Source: CAZEVY01 sp964515555
GTDB taxonomy: Bacteria; Acidobacteriota; Terriglobia; Bryobacterales; Bryobacteraceae
NCBI GenBank assembly: GCA_964515555.1
Contig: CAZEVY010000065.1
Location: forward strand, 1-30,171
Direction: 5' to 3'
Length of the DNA: 30,171 nt
Both the position numbers and the translations under genes were made by a program. The notes under the pieces are model-generated. The model did no database searches. It was given only the letters and a program-made list of their open reading frames with translations, and had not been told where the DNA came from. Below, one piece after another: positions 22,651 through 30,171 of this stretch. Position 1 is the stretch's first letter; every line of letters begins with the position of its first letter.

Positions 22651-22656
22651 ATTATC
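22651..22656 (-). promoter_or_regulatory. Possible -10 for the cupin/Mo-enzyme operon
   Basis: Reverse-strand GATAAT (5 of 6 to TATAAT) lies 25 bases before the cupin ATG, leaving room for the AGGAGG ribosome site. The -35 region is weak. Confidence 0.3.
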
Positions 22657-22730
22657 TCAGATTGACCGCGACACGGAACCCGCTCGGCGCTGAAATCATC
22701 CAAATCGCCGGATAAAGCGGGCCCCGCGTC

Positions 22731-22759
22731 TTGAACGGCCCGGCCCCGCGCGATATCAT
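22731..22759 (+). promoter_or_regulatory. Sigma70-type promoter for the Gfo/Idh/MocA operon
   Basis: TTGAAC (22731-22736), a 17-base spacer and TATCAT (22754-22759) match the consensus at 4 and 5 of 6 positions. The start would fall within 1-2 bases of the GTG at 22768, suggesting a leaderless message. Confidence 0.5.
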
Positions 22760-22767
22760 GCAGTCGC

Positions 22768-24036
22768 GTGCCGTCGAATCCCTCACGCCGGCGATTTCTC
22801 CAGACCGCCGCGGCCGCCGGGGCCGTTCGCGCCGTCACCGCCAACGACCGGATCAACGTCGCTTGCATCGGCACGGGTTGGATGGGATCGGCCAACGTCG
22901 CCGCGTTCCTCGACGAGCCGGGCGCCCAGGTGGTCGCCGTCTGCGACGTCGACGCCGAGCACCTGGCGAGCGCCTGCGCGCAAGTCCGCGAGAAGTACGG
23001 CAACAAGGACTGCGCGTCGTACCGCAATTTCGAAGACGTGCTCGCGCGCGCCGACGTCGACGCCGTCATGATCGCGGCGCCAGACCACTGGCACGGGCTC
23101 ATCGGCGTCGCCGCGCTGCGCGCCGGCAAGGACGTCTACGGCGAGAAGCCCCTGGCGCAGTTCTGGGCCGAAGGCAAAGCGATCTGCGACGCCGTCGCCG
23201 AGCATCGCCGCGTGTGGCAGACCGGAAGCTGGCAGCGCTCGCGTGCGCAGTTCCGCCAGGCTTGCGAGCTGGTGCGCAACGGGCGCATCGGCAAAGTGCA
23301 CACCGTCGAGGTCGGACTGCCTGGCGGACTCACCGACTTCGACGGCCTCGGTCATCTCGATCAGCCCACCGAGCCGCCGAAGCATCTCGACTACGATCGA
23401 TGGCTCGGCCCCGCGCCCAAGGCGCCGTACTGCGCCGCGCGCGTCCACAAGACGTGGCGCTGGAATCTCGACTACGGCGGCGGCATGCTCATGGATTGGG
23501 TCGGCCACCACGTCGACACCGCGCACTGGGGGCTCGGCTTCGACGGCACCGGTCCGGTCGAAGTGGAAGGCAAGGGCGAGTACACGCTGGCGAGCGCCGT
23601 CTGGAACGCGCCGTCGAAGTTTCGCGTGACGGCGCGCTACGCCGGCGGCGTGACGATGATCGTCAGCGGCGGCTACGACGACATTCGCCGCGGCGCGCGC
23701 TGGATCGGCGATGAAGGTTGGATATGGGTTGACCGCGCCGGCATGGAGGCGCATCCGCGCCAGGTGCTTTTCAGCCGGATACGCCCCGACGAGATTCGTT
23801 TCGAGCGGTCGGAGTCGCACTACAGGAACTTTCTCGACTGCGTGCGAACTCGCCGCCGCACGCTCTCGCCCGCCGATGTCGCGCTGCGGTCGGCGGCGCC
23901 GGGGTATCTCGGCCTGATCTCGATACTCAATCAGACGAAGATTCGCTGGGACCCGGTGAAGCAGAAGATCGTCGGCAACCCGCTGGCCGAGCGCCTGCTG
24001 TCGCGACCCATGAGAAGCCCGTGGCGCCTCTCGTAG
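22768..24036 (+). CDS. Gfo/Idh/MocA-family oxidoreductase, Tat-exported
   Basis: A 422-residue NAD(P)-dependent sugar/polyol oxidoreductase-family protein. A Tat signal (SRRRFLQTAAAAGAVRA, residues 6-22) precedes the Rossmann motif ACIGTGWMG. DYGGGMLMDWVGHH and the EKP of GEKPLAQF mark the family active site. Exported Gfo/Idh/MocA proteins are typical of Acidobacteriota and Planctomycetota and are thought to act on sugars outside the cytoplasm; the substrate is unknown. The start is GTG 22768, just after a promoter. The 3' end overlaps the HEAT-repeat gene by 16 bases. Confidence 0.92.
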   Translation: MPSNPSRRRFLQTAAAAGAVRAVTANDRINVACIGTGWMGSANVAAFLDEPGAQVVAVCDVDAEHLASACAQVREKYGNKDCASYRNFEDVLARADVDAVMIAAPDHWHGLIGVAALRAGKDVYGEKPLAQFWAEGKAICDAVAEHRRVWQTGSWQRSRAQFRQACELVRNGRIGKVHTVEVGLPGGLTDFDGLGHLDQPTEPPKHLDYDRWLGPAPKAPYCAARVHKTWRWNLDYGGGMLMDWVGHHVDTAHWGLGFDGTGPVEVEGKGEYTLASAVWNAPSKFRVTARYAGGVTMIVSGGYDDIRRGARWIGDEGWIWVDRAGMEAHPRQVLFSRIRPDEIRFERSESHYRNFLDCVRTRRRTLSPADVALRSAAPGYLGLISILNQTKIRWDPVKQKIVGNPLAERLLSRPMRSPWRLS

Positions 24037-25481
24037 CTCTCGCCGCCTTCTTCGTCGGAGCGGATCTGGAGTCGCTCCTCGCGAAGGCGGCAACCTACCA
24101 CCACGGCGCGAGCCGCGAGGCCCTGGTGGGGGTGACTCAGATGGTCACCGATGCGCTCGCCGCGCCCGCGCAACGCAAGCAGGTTGAGTCGCGACTCCTC
24201 CGGTTCATCGAATCCAACGCGACCACTTCGGCCAAGGAATTCGCGCTTCGCGAGCTCAGCCGCGTCGGCAGCGAGGCCTCCATCCCGAGACTCAAGGCCC
24301 TCCTGAAACAGCCGGATCTCGCCGAGATGGCCGCCTACGCGATCGCGCGGATATCCGGCCCGGCGCCGCCGCGCTCGCGGAATCTCGCTCGGGCGCCCGA
24401 TCCGCCTCGCCCGACCGGCGCGCTCATCGAGCGCTTTCCCAAGCTCCATCCCAAGGAGCAGATCGTGACCCTCGCCGAACTCGCCGATCGTGGCGACCGG
24501 GCCGCTCTACCGCTCCTCACCACCATCTCGCGCAGCGGCGAGGGAGAGGTTCGCATCACCGCGCTCGCCGGACTGGGCCGGCTCGGCGACGCCTCGAGTG
24601 TCACTGTCCTCGCCGGGACCGCCGCGAACAGCGATGGCGCGGCGCAGGCAGCCGCCCGGGAAGCCCTGTACGGATTGCGCGCAGCCGGCGTCGATGAAGC
24701 GATCGTCGCCGCGATGCGATCGGCGGCCGGACGGCTGAAGGTCGAGTTGATCGTGGCCGCTGGAGAGCGTGGAATCGCGGCGGCTTCGCCGTTGCTTATC
24801 GCTGCCGTTCAGGAGAAGGACACCGATGTTCATCGCGAGGCGCTGCGCGCGCTGCGCAACGTCGCGGGCGCGGCCGATGTTCCGGCGCTCCTCGGCCTCC
24901 TGCTTCAAGCGGCGACTGCCGCCGACCGCCGCGAGTCGGCCCAGACGCTGGCGTCGGTGCTGAAGCGGACGGATCCCGCGCGGGTGTCGGAAGTCGTCGC
25001 GGCGTACGAGAAGTCTCCACCCTCGGAGACGCGGCTCGCATTCATCGACGTGATGGGGCAGAGTTCGTCGGAAGCGGCGCTTCCGCTGCTGCGGCGATTG
25101 CTCACGTCGCCCGATGCGCCCGTCGCGCGCGCCACGATTCTCGCGCTTACCGAATGGGCCACGGTAGCGCCGATGCCCGACCTGTTGGCGCTCGCGCGCG
25201 CGCAACAGAACCCTGCGCTCCAGGTGCTCGCCCTGCGCGGATATCTGCGGCTGCTCGCGCTGCCCTCGGAACGGTCACCGGCGGCGACGGCGACCCTTCT
25301 CGGTGAAGCCATGACGCTCGCGCGCCAGCCCGCTGAGAAGCGCACCATCCTTTCGATGCTCGCGAACTTCGCCTGCAAAGAGGCGCTCGCGGTCGCCGAA
25401 GCCGCGACAAAAGACCGCGATGTCGCCAGGGAAGCGGCCGCCGCGGTGGATCGATTGAACGGGTTGCTAAGATTCCTATGA
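24021..25481 (+). CDS. HEAT-repeat protein
   Basis: A 486-residue helical-repeat protein. After a short hydrophobic N-terminus (VALAAFFVGAD, possibly a signal) come many repeats of about 30 residues, such as FALRELSRVGSEASIPRLKA, RITALAGLGRLGDASSV and HREALRALRNVAGAADVPAL, of the HEAT/PBS-lyase type. These usually form protein-binding solenoids. No catalytic domain is visible. GTG 24021 overlaps the upstream gene and its stop overlaps the next start (ATGA), so it belongs to a four-gene operon. Confidence 0.85.
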   Translation: MAPLVALAAFFVGADLESLLAKAATYHHGASREALVGVTQMVTDALAAPAQRKQVESRLLRFIESNATTSAKEFALRELSRVGSEASIPRLKALLKQPDLAEMAAYAIARISGPAPPRSRNLARAPDPPRPTGALIERFPKLHPKEQIVTLAELADRGDRAALPLLTTISRSGEGEVRITALAGLGRLGDASSVTVLAGTAANSDGAAQAAAREALYGLRAAGVDEAIVAAMRSAAGRLKVELIVAAGERGIAAASPLLIAAVQEKDTDVHREALRALRNVAGAADVPALLGLLLQAATAADRRESAQTLASVLKRTDPARVSEVVAAYEKSPPSETRLAFIDVMGQSSSEAALPLLRRLLTSPDAPVARATILALTEWATVAPMPDLLALARAQQNPALQVLALRGYLRLLALPSERSPAATATLLGEAMTLARQPAEKRTILSMLANFACKEALAVAEAATKDRDVAREAAAAVDRLNGLLRFL

Positions 25482-26125
25482 TGGCGATGTTGCTGCTCCT
25501 GGCCGCTGCGGCGTTCGCGCAAGCCCCCAAACTCGCGCCCCTTCCGATCGTGCTTCCGCATCCGTTATTCGAGGGCACGCCCGAGCCGACCAACGTGCCG
25601 AATCTCGAAAAGCCACTGGGCCGCCCGCGGCCGCCGTTTCTCGCGCCCGCGGGGACATCGAACGTCGCCAAGGGAAAGCCGGTGTCGTCGACCGATTCCG
25701 AGCCTGTCGTGGGCGACCTGGAAATGATCACCGATGGCGTCAAGACGGGCCGCGACGGAACCTACGTCGAGTTGAAGCCCGGCGTTCAGAGCGTCGTCAT
25801 CGACCTGGAGGCGAAGCACGCCGTCTACGCGATTCTCGTCTGGCACTATCACAAAGAGGCGCGCTCCTACGACGACGTCATCGTGCAGACGGCCGACGAT
25901 CCCGACTTCATCGTCAACGTGCAGACGCTGTTCAACAACGACTCCGACAACGCCGCCGGATTCGGAATCGGCAAGGACCGCCGCTACGTGGAAACCTCCG
26001 AGGGCAAGCTGATCGACGCGCGCGGCGTCGAGACCCGCTACCTGCGGCTGATCTCGAACGGAAGCGACAAGACGCGGGCCAATCACTACGTGGAAGTCGA
26101 GGTCTACGGCCGGCCGCTGCCGTGA
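25478..26125 (+). CDS. Exported discoidin-like (F5/8 type C-like) protein
   Basis: A 215-residue protein with a signal peptide (MMAMLLLLAAAAFAQA), a Pro-rich stretch (about 17-55) and a single jelly-roll-like domain: NVAKGKPVSSTDSEPV, LEMITDGVKTGRDGTYVEL, VVIDLEAKHAVYAILVWH, and a final RYLRLISNGSD. That arrangement resembles F5/8 type C carbohydrate-binding domains. No catalytic residues are evident. ATG 25478 and the stop overlap both neighbours by 4 bases. A role in glycan binding at the cell surface is inferred. Confidence 0.78.
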   Translation: MMAMLLLLAAAAFAQAPKLAPLPIVLPHPLFEGTPEPTNVPNLEKPLGRPRPPFLAPAGTSNVAKGKPVSSTDSEPVVGDLEMITDGVKTGRDGTYVELKPGVQSVVIDLEAKHAVYAILVWHYHKEARSYDDVIVQTADDPDFIVNVQTLFNNDSDNAAGFGIGKDRRYVETSEGKLIDARGVETRYLRLISNGSDKTRANHYVEVEVYGRPLP

Positions 26126-27492
26126 CGTTTCGCGCCGCGTCGATTGTCATCGTCGCCGCGGCGGCGCTCCTTCGGTTCGCGGATATCGCCAGTCGTCCGA
26201 TGCACGCCGACGAGGACGTGCAGGCGCGCAAGCTCGGCACGCTGCTCGAGACCGGTTCCTGGAAGTACGAGCCGGGCGAGTATCACGGGCCGCTGCTGCA
26301 CTACCTAACCGCGGGCGCGGCCTACTTTGCCGGCGCGCGCGGCTACGGCGGTCTGACGGAGCCGATGCTGCGCGGTGTCACGGCGATGCTCGGCGTCGCG
26401 CTCGTGGCGATGCCGTTGCTGCTCGCCCATCGCGTCGGGCGCCCGGCGGCGCTTGCGATCGCGGCGTTCACGGCGATCTCACCGGCGATGGTCTATTACA
26501 GCCGGTACTACATCCCCGAGACGCTGCTCGTGCTGTTGACCGCCGCGCTGGCCGCCGGCGGTTCGCCTTGGTTGGCCGGCGTGATTCTCGGGTTGATGCT
26601 CGCGACAAAAGAGACCGCCGTCATCGCCGCTCTTGCGCTGTTGGCCGCCACGCGTCGCCGCCCCGACTGGCGCGTCATCGCGATTGCCGCGGCCATCGTC
26701 GCGATCCTGCTCGGCCCCCGAGAACTCGCCGAGACGGCGCTCGCCTATGCGCGCCAGGCCGTCGACCGCCACGTTCAACCCTGGCATTATTACCTCGGCC
26801 TCCTCGTCCGCCAGGAGACCGCCCTCGTGGCGCTGGCCGTGTGCGGCGCGGCCGCGGCGATCACCGGGCGCGGCCTCGAAGACCGCGAGCGCGCCTTCGC
26901 CCGCCGTGCCGCGGTCTACACTCTCGCGATACTCGCGTTCTACTCGGCGATCCCCTACAAAACGCCGTGGTGCCTGCTCGGGCCGCTCCACGGCATGATC
27001 GCTCTTGCGGCGATCGGCACCGTGGCGATGACACGGATTGCGCGGCCCGCCTCGATCGGCGTCATCGCGCTGGCGTGTGCCTCGCTTGCCTGTCAGGTGT
27101 ACCTCGTCTCATGGCCCCGCGCCGCCGATCCCGCCAATCCCTACGCATATGCGCACACCACGCGCGACGTCTACGCGATCCGCGATCGCGCGCGTGCGCT
27201 CGGCGCTCCCGTGCAGGTGATCAGCACGCAGAACATCTGGCCGATGCCCTGGTATCTGCGCGGAATCGCCGGCGTGGAGTGGCGGCGCGCGGTGACCGCG
27301 GACCTGAAGCCCACGCCCGTCATCCTGGCGACACCCGACGTCGAGGAGTCGCTGCTGCACCACCTCTACGAAACGCTCCCGCCGGGCCAGCGGCCGCTCT
27401 ACGTGCCGATGTTCGACCGCCGCGTCGAGCTCCGCCCCAACTTCGAAGTCCGCGGCTACGTGCGTCAGGACGTCGCCGCGGGCGCGCGATGA
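26122..27492 (+). CDS. TIGR03663-type (Agl23-like) multispanning glycosyltransferase-like protein
   Basis: A 456-residue membrane protein with about 9-10 hydrophobic segments. The early loop SRPMHADEDVQARKLG and GEYHGPLLHYLTAGAA match the acidic-loop region of GT39/PMT-like lipid-sugar transferases, in the subgroup annotated TIGR03663. Other segments are AISPAMVYYSRYYIPE and LAFYSAIPYKTPWCLLG. The C-terminal 110 residues are soluble. It is the last gene of the operon, starts at GTG 26122 (overlap GTGA), and converges on the M16 peptidase with 3 bases between stops. A role in glycan or lipid-linked sugar transfer is likely by family only. Confidence 0.85.
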   Translation: MTFRAASIVIVAAAALLRFADIASRPMHADEDVQARKLGTLLETGSWKYEPGEYHGPLLHYLTAGAAYFAGARGYGGLTEPMLRGVTAMLGVALVAMPLLLAHRVGRPAALAIAAFTAISPAMVYYSRYYIPETLLVLLTAALAAGGSPWLAGVILGLMLATKETAVIAALALLAATRRRPDWRVIAIAAAIVAILLGPRELAETALAYARQAVDRHVQPWHYYLGLLVRQETALVALAVCGAAAAITGRGLEDRERAFARRAAVYTLAILAFYSAIPYKTPWCLLGPLHGMIALAAIGTVAMTRIARPASIGVIALACASLACQVYLVSWPRAADPANPYAYAHTTRDVYAIRDRARALGAPVQVISTQNIWPMPWYLRGIAGVEWRRAVTADLKPTPVILATPDVEESLLHHLYETLPPGQRPLYVPMFDRRVELRPNFEVRGYVRQDVAAGAR

Positions 27493-27495
27493 TCG

Positions 27496-30171
27496 TCAGT
27501 TCGCCTTGACGCCGGCCTTCTTCACGTCGCCCGCCTTGACGATCGCCAGCGCGTCGGCGCGCAAATACCGCCGAAGGGCCGCGTTCACCGCGTCCGGTGT
27601 CAGCGCCTCGACCTTGCCGTCGATCTCCTGCTGCCGCTTCATGGTGCGGCCGAAAAACTCGTTGCGTGCCAGAATTCCGCGTAGTCCGGCGTCTTCGGCG
27701 CGCCCAAGCTCCTGCTCCTGCCGCCACGACTTCTTCGCCGTGGCGATCTCTTCGGCTGACAGGCCCTCACCGAGGATCTTCGTCATCTCGTCGCGAAACG
27801 CCGCCTCGAGCTTCACCAGGTTCTCCGGCGCCAGAATCGCGAATGCGAAGAAGGCGCCGCAGTTCGATTTCGTGGGCGCGTCGACCTGCGAGCCGGCGCC
27901 GTAGCTGAAGCCTTCCTTCTGGCGAAGCCGGTTGATGAGCCGCGAATTCGCGCTGCCGCCGACGATGTAGTTGCCCAGGAGCAGCGCCGGATAGTCGGGA
28001 TGCTCGTCGCTCATCTCGAACGTCGTGCCGGCGATGAACATGGCATTGGCCTTGTCCGGCGTGTCGAGCGTCCGGTTCAGCACCGGCGGCTTGCGATACT
28101 CCTTCGTGATCCGCGTGAACGGCCGCGCGCTCTTCCACGGCCCGAACAGCGAATCCGCGAGCGCCGAGATCTCGGCCTCGTCGAAATCGCCGACCACGCT
28201 GAGAATCGCGTTCGAGGCGCCGTAGAAATCCTTGTGGAATTGCCGCACCTGGGCGAGCGTTACCGCCTTGGCGTCGGCCACCTCCTCGTCGGGCGTGCGC
28301 ACCGCGCGCGAATCCCCGCGCGGATAGGGTTCGAGGGCGCGGCGCAGCTCGGTCGCCGCCACCTGGATGGGATCGCTCCGGTTCTGCTCGATGCCCGCTA
28401 GAAAGCTCTGCCGCACCGGCTCCAGCTCCTGCTCGGGAAACGACGGCTCGCGCAGAATCTCGGCGATCAGCTTCATCGCCTCCGGCAGGCTCTTGCGGAC
28501 GGTCTTCAAGTGCGCCGAGGCGATTCCCGGGCCGCCGTCGAAGCTCACCTCGGCGTTGAGCTTGGCGAACTCGTCGTCGATCTGCTGGCGGCCGCGCTTC
28601 GAAGTCCCGCGGTCGAGCATTTGGCCCGTCAACTGCGCCACGGCGATCTTGCCCTTCATCGACTCCAGGTCGCCGTACCGCAGCTCGACACTCGCGGAAA
28701 CCACGGCCCCGCGCGTCGACTTCGGCAGCAGCACCAGCTTCATGCCGTTCGCGAGCGTCCGCCGCTTTGTGCGCGCCTCGATGTTCGAGAACGACGGGTC
28801 GAAGGCCTCGCCCTGCGCCATCGCCGCCGATCCCTTGTAGTCGCGCACGATGGCCGCCACGTCCGGCGCGTCGGGAATCTCGGCGCGATCGGGCTTCGCG
28901 GTAGGGAGGAAGGTCCCGAGCGTGCGGTTCGATTCTTTCAGGTACGCGCGCGCGACGCGTACCACGTCCTCCGCCGTGACCTTCCGGATTCGGTCGCGGT
29001 TGACGAAGATCATCCGCCAGTCGGCCATCGACTCCCACTCGCTCAGTTCCACGCCGACCCCCGCGGAATTCGCCAGGGACAGCTCGATGTTCTTGAGGAT
29101 CTTCGTGCGCGCGCGCTCCACTTCCTCCTTGGTCGGCGGCTCGCTGGCCAGCGACTCGACCACCTTCAGCATCAGGTCGCGCGCCTCGGCCAGGTTCTGC
29201 TCGCGCGTCAGCCGCGCGCCGAAGAACGCCAGGCCCGGCTCGCTCTGCTGCATTCCGCCGCCGAAGACGTCGCTGGCCTTCTTGTTGTCGACCAGCGCCT
29301 TGTAGAGCCGGCCCGAGGGTGTGTCGCCGAGCACCGACATCAGCACCGTCGCCGCGGCGAAATCGTCGTGCGTGCCCGGCGGCAGATGATAGGCGGCGGC
29401 GAGCAGTTGTGTGTCGCCGGTGCGGCGCACGGTGACGGCGCGCTCTCCATCCTGCGGGAGCTCGCGCGTGTACAGCCGCGGCAGCGTGCGCGACGGCTTC
29501 GGAATCGCCCCGAACAGTTCCGCTGTCCAGGCCAGCGTCTTGACCTCGTCGAACTTTCCGGCGATGACCAGCATCGCGTTGTCGGGCTGGTAGTGCGTGC
29601 GGTAGAAGGCCTGGAGCCGCTCGATCGGCACGTTCTCGATATCCGATCGCGCGCCGATGGTGGTCTTGCCGTAGTTGTGCCACTCGTAGGCGGCCGCCAT
29701 GATGCGCTCCATGGTCACGCTGATAGGGTCGGACTGCCCCATCTCCCACTCGTTGCGGACCACGGTCATCTCGGTGTCGAGATCGCTTTTAGCGATGCGC
29801 GAGTTCACCATGCGGTCGGCTTCCATTTCGAGGGCCCAGCGCAGGTTCTCGTCGGAGGCCGTCAGCGTTTCGTAGTAATTGGTGCGGTCGAGCGACGTGG
29901 TGCCGTTGAACTGCGCGCCGCGGCTCTCCAGTTCCTTCATGATGTTGCCGCGCCTGGCGGTGCCCTTGAACACCAGGTGCTCGAGCAGGTGCGCCATTCC
30001 GGTCTCGCCGTAGTTTTCGTGCTTCGATCCGACCAGGAAGGTCACGTTGACCGTGACGGTCGGCTTGGAGGCGTCGGGGAAGAGCAGGACCTTCAAGCCG
30101 TTATCGAGGCGATATTCGGTGATGCCCTCCACCGAGGCGCCCTTCGAGACGCCCTTCGGCAGCGTCTGCGC
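27496..30171 (-). CDS. M16-family zinc peptidase with two tandem halves, 5' end outside window
   Basis: At least 891 residues are visible and the frame is still open at base 30171, so the start (probably with a signal peptide) is missing; the GTG at 30132 is internal. The first half carries the inverted zinc motif HLLEH in ETGMAHLLEHLVFKGT and the downstream Glu region (LRWALEMEADRMVN), so it is catalytic. It then holds an M16C-type partner domain. The second half (from about ANGMKLVLLPKSTRGAV) repeats the fold but lacks HXXEH (DRGTSKRGRQQIDDEFA at that place) and is presumably non-catalytic, as in other fused M16 pairs. Likely a periplasmic peptidase degrading peptides. Confidence 0.93.
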   Translation of the reverse strand, partial: AQTLPKGVSKGASVEGITEYRLDNGLKVLLFPDASKPTVTVNVTFLVGSKHENYGETGMAHLLEHLVFKGTARRGNIMKELESRGAQFNGTTSLDRTNYYETLTASDENLRWALEMEADRMVNSRIAKSDLDTEMTVVRNEWEMGQSDPISVTMERIMAAAYEWHNYGKTTIGARSDIENVPIERLQAFYRTHYQPDNAMLVIAGKFDEVKTLAWTAELFGAIPKPSRTLPRLYTRELPQDGERAVTVRRTGDTQLLAAAYHLPPGTHDDFAAATVLMSVLGDTPSGRLYKALVDNKKASDVFGGGMQQSEPGLAFFGARLTREQNLAEARDLMLKVVESLASEPPTKEEVERARTKILKNIELSLANSAGVGVELSEWESMADWRMIFVNRDRIRKVTAEDVVRVARAYLKESNRTLGTFLPTAKPDRAEIPDAPDVAAIVRDYKGSAAMAQGEAFDPSFSNIEARTKRRTLANGMKLVLLPKSTRGAVVSASVELRYGDLESMKGKIAVAQLTGQMLDRGTSKRGRQQIDDEFAKLNAEVSFDGGPGIASAHLKTVRKSLPEAMKLIAEILREPSFPEQELEPVRQSFLAGIEQNRSDPIQVAATELRRALEPYPRGDSRAVRTPDEEVADAKAVTLAQVRQFHKDFYGASNAILSVVGDFDEAEISALADSLFGPWKSARPFTRITKEYRKPPVLNRTLDTPDKANAMFIAGTTFEMSDEHPDYPALLLGNYIVGGSANSRLINRLRQKEGFSYGAGSQVDAPTKSNCGAFFAFAILAPENLVKLEAAFRDEMTKILGEGLSAEEIATAKKSWRQEQELGRAEDAGLRGILARNEFFGRTMKRQQEIDGKVEALTPDAVNAALRRYLRADALAIVKAGDVKKAGVKAN

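Noticed and set aside
22626..22767. A small RNA or riboswitch in the 142-base divergent gap
   Set aside because: Apart from promoter-like boxes and the cupin ribosome site, no conserved fold or terminator was recognised.

Overview
The window is about 30 kb of high-GC bacterial chromosome with very tight gene packing. Genes often overlap by 1-8 bases, GTG and TTG starts are common, and no gene-free stretch exceeds 300 bases (the longest gaps are about 100-140 bases). The gene families point to Acidobacteriota, probably a Solibacter/Bryobacter-like lineage: Tat-exported Gfo/Idh/MocA oxidoreductase, TIGR03663-type membrane protein, N-acyl-D-amino-acid deacylase, and molybdenum hydroxylase next to split PEP-synthase-like genes. 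This placement is inferred from gene content only. No rRNA, tRNA, CRISPR array, insertion sequence or prophage was seen.

Left part (1-8.5 kb): the 3' part of citrate synthase, then a convergent, frameshifted Uma2-family gene. Next comes a forward operon for a quinohemoprotein amine dehydrogenase (QHNDH): diheme alpha subunit, a small membrane protein, the radical SAM thioether-forming maturase, the tiny cross-linked gamma subunit carrying the CTQ cofactor, and the beta-propeller beta subunit. It continues into two overlapping U32-family genes whose cysteine patterns resemble the oxygen-independent hydroxylases UbiV and UbiU. The usual accessory genes (QhpE protease, QhpF transporter, QhpG flavin monooxygenase) are absent here. 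The U32 pair could therefore supply the Trp hydroxylation step of CTQ formation; this is the most interesting hypothesis in the window.

Middle part (8.5-15.6 kb): a reverse-strand run of zapA, a ZapB-like coiled-coil gene, rplT and rpmI. Directly upstream of rpmI lies an operon of an ACT-domain protein, an exported N-acyl-D-amino-acid deacylase, a PduS-like RnfC protein and a PduT-like tandem-BMC shell protein. A hicAB toxin-antitoxin pair with a strong-looking promoter follows, convergent with an exported metallophosphoesterase.

Right-centre (15.7-22.6 kb): a seven-gene reverse operon, read from 22625 down to 15692. Its order is exported cupin, ATP-grasp half of a PEP-synthase-like enzyme, HD-domain-like protein, the FAD, 2Fe-2S and molybdopterin subunits of a xanthine-dehydrogenase-family enzyme, and the central plus phosphohistidine half of the PEP-synthase-like enzyme. 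The split recalls phenylphosphate synthase, but the substrate is unknown.

Right end (22.8-30.2 kb): a forward operon of Gfo/Idh/MocA oxidoreductase, HEAT-repeat protein, discoidin-like exported protein and TIGR03663-type multispanning protein. It converges on a double-domain M16 zinc peptidase whose 5' end lies outside the window.
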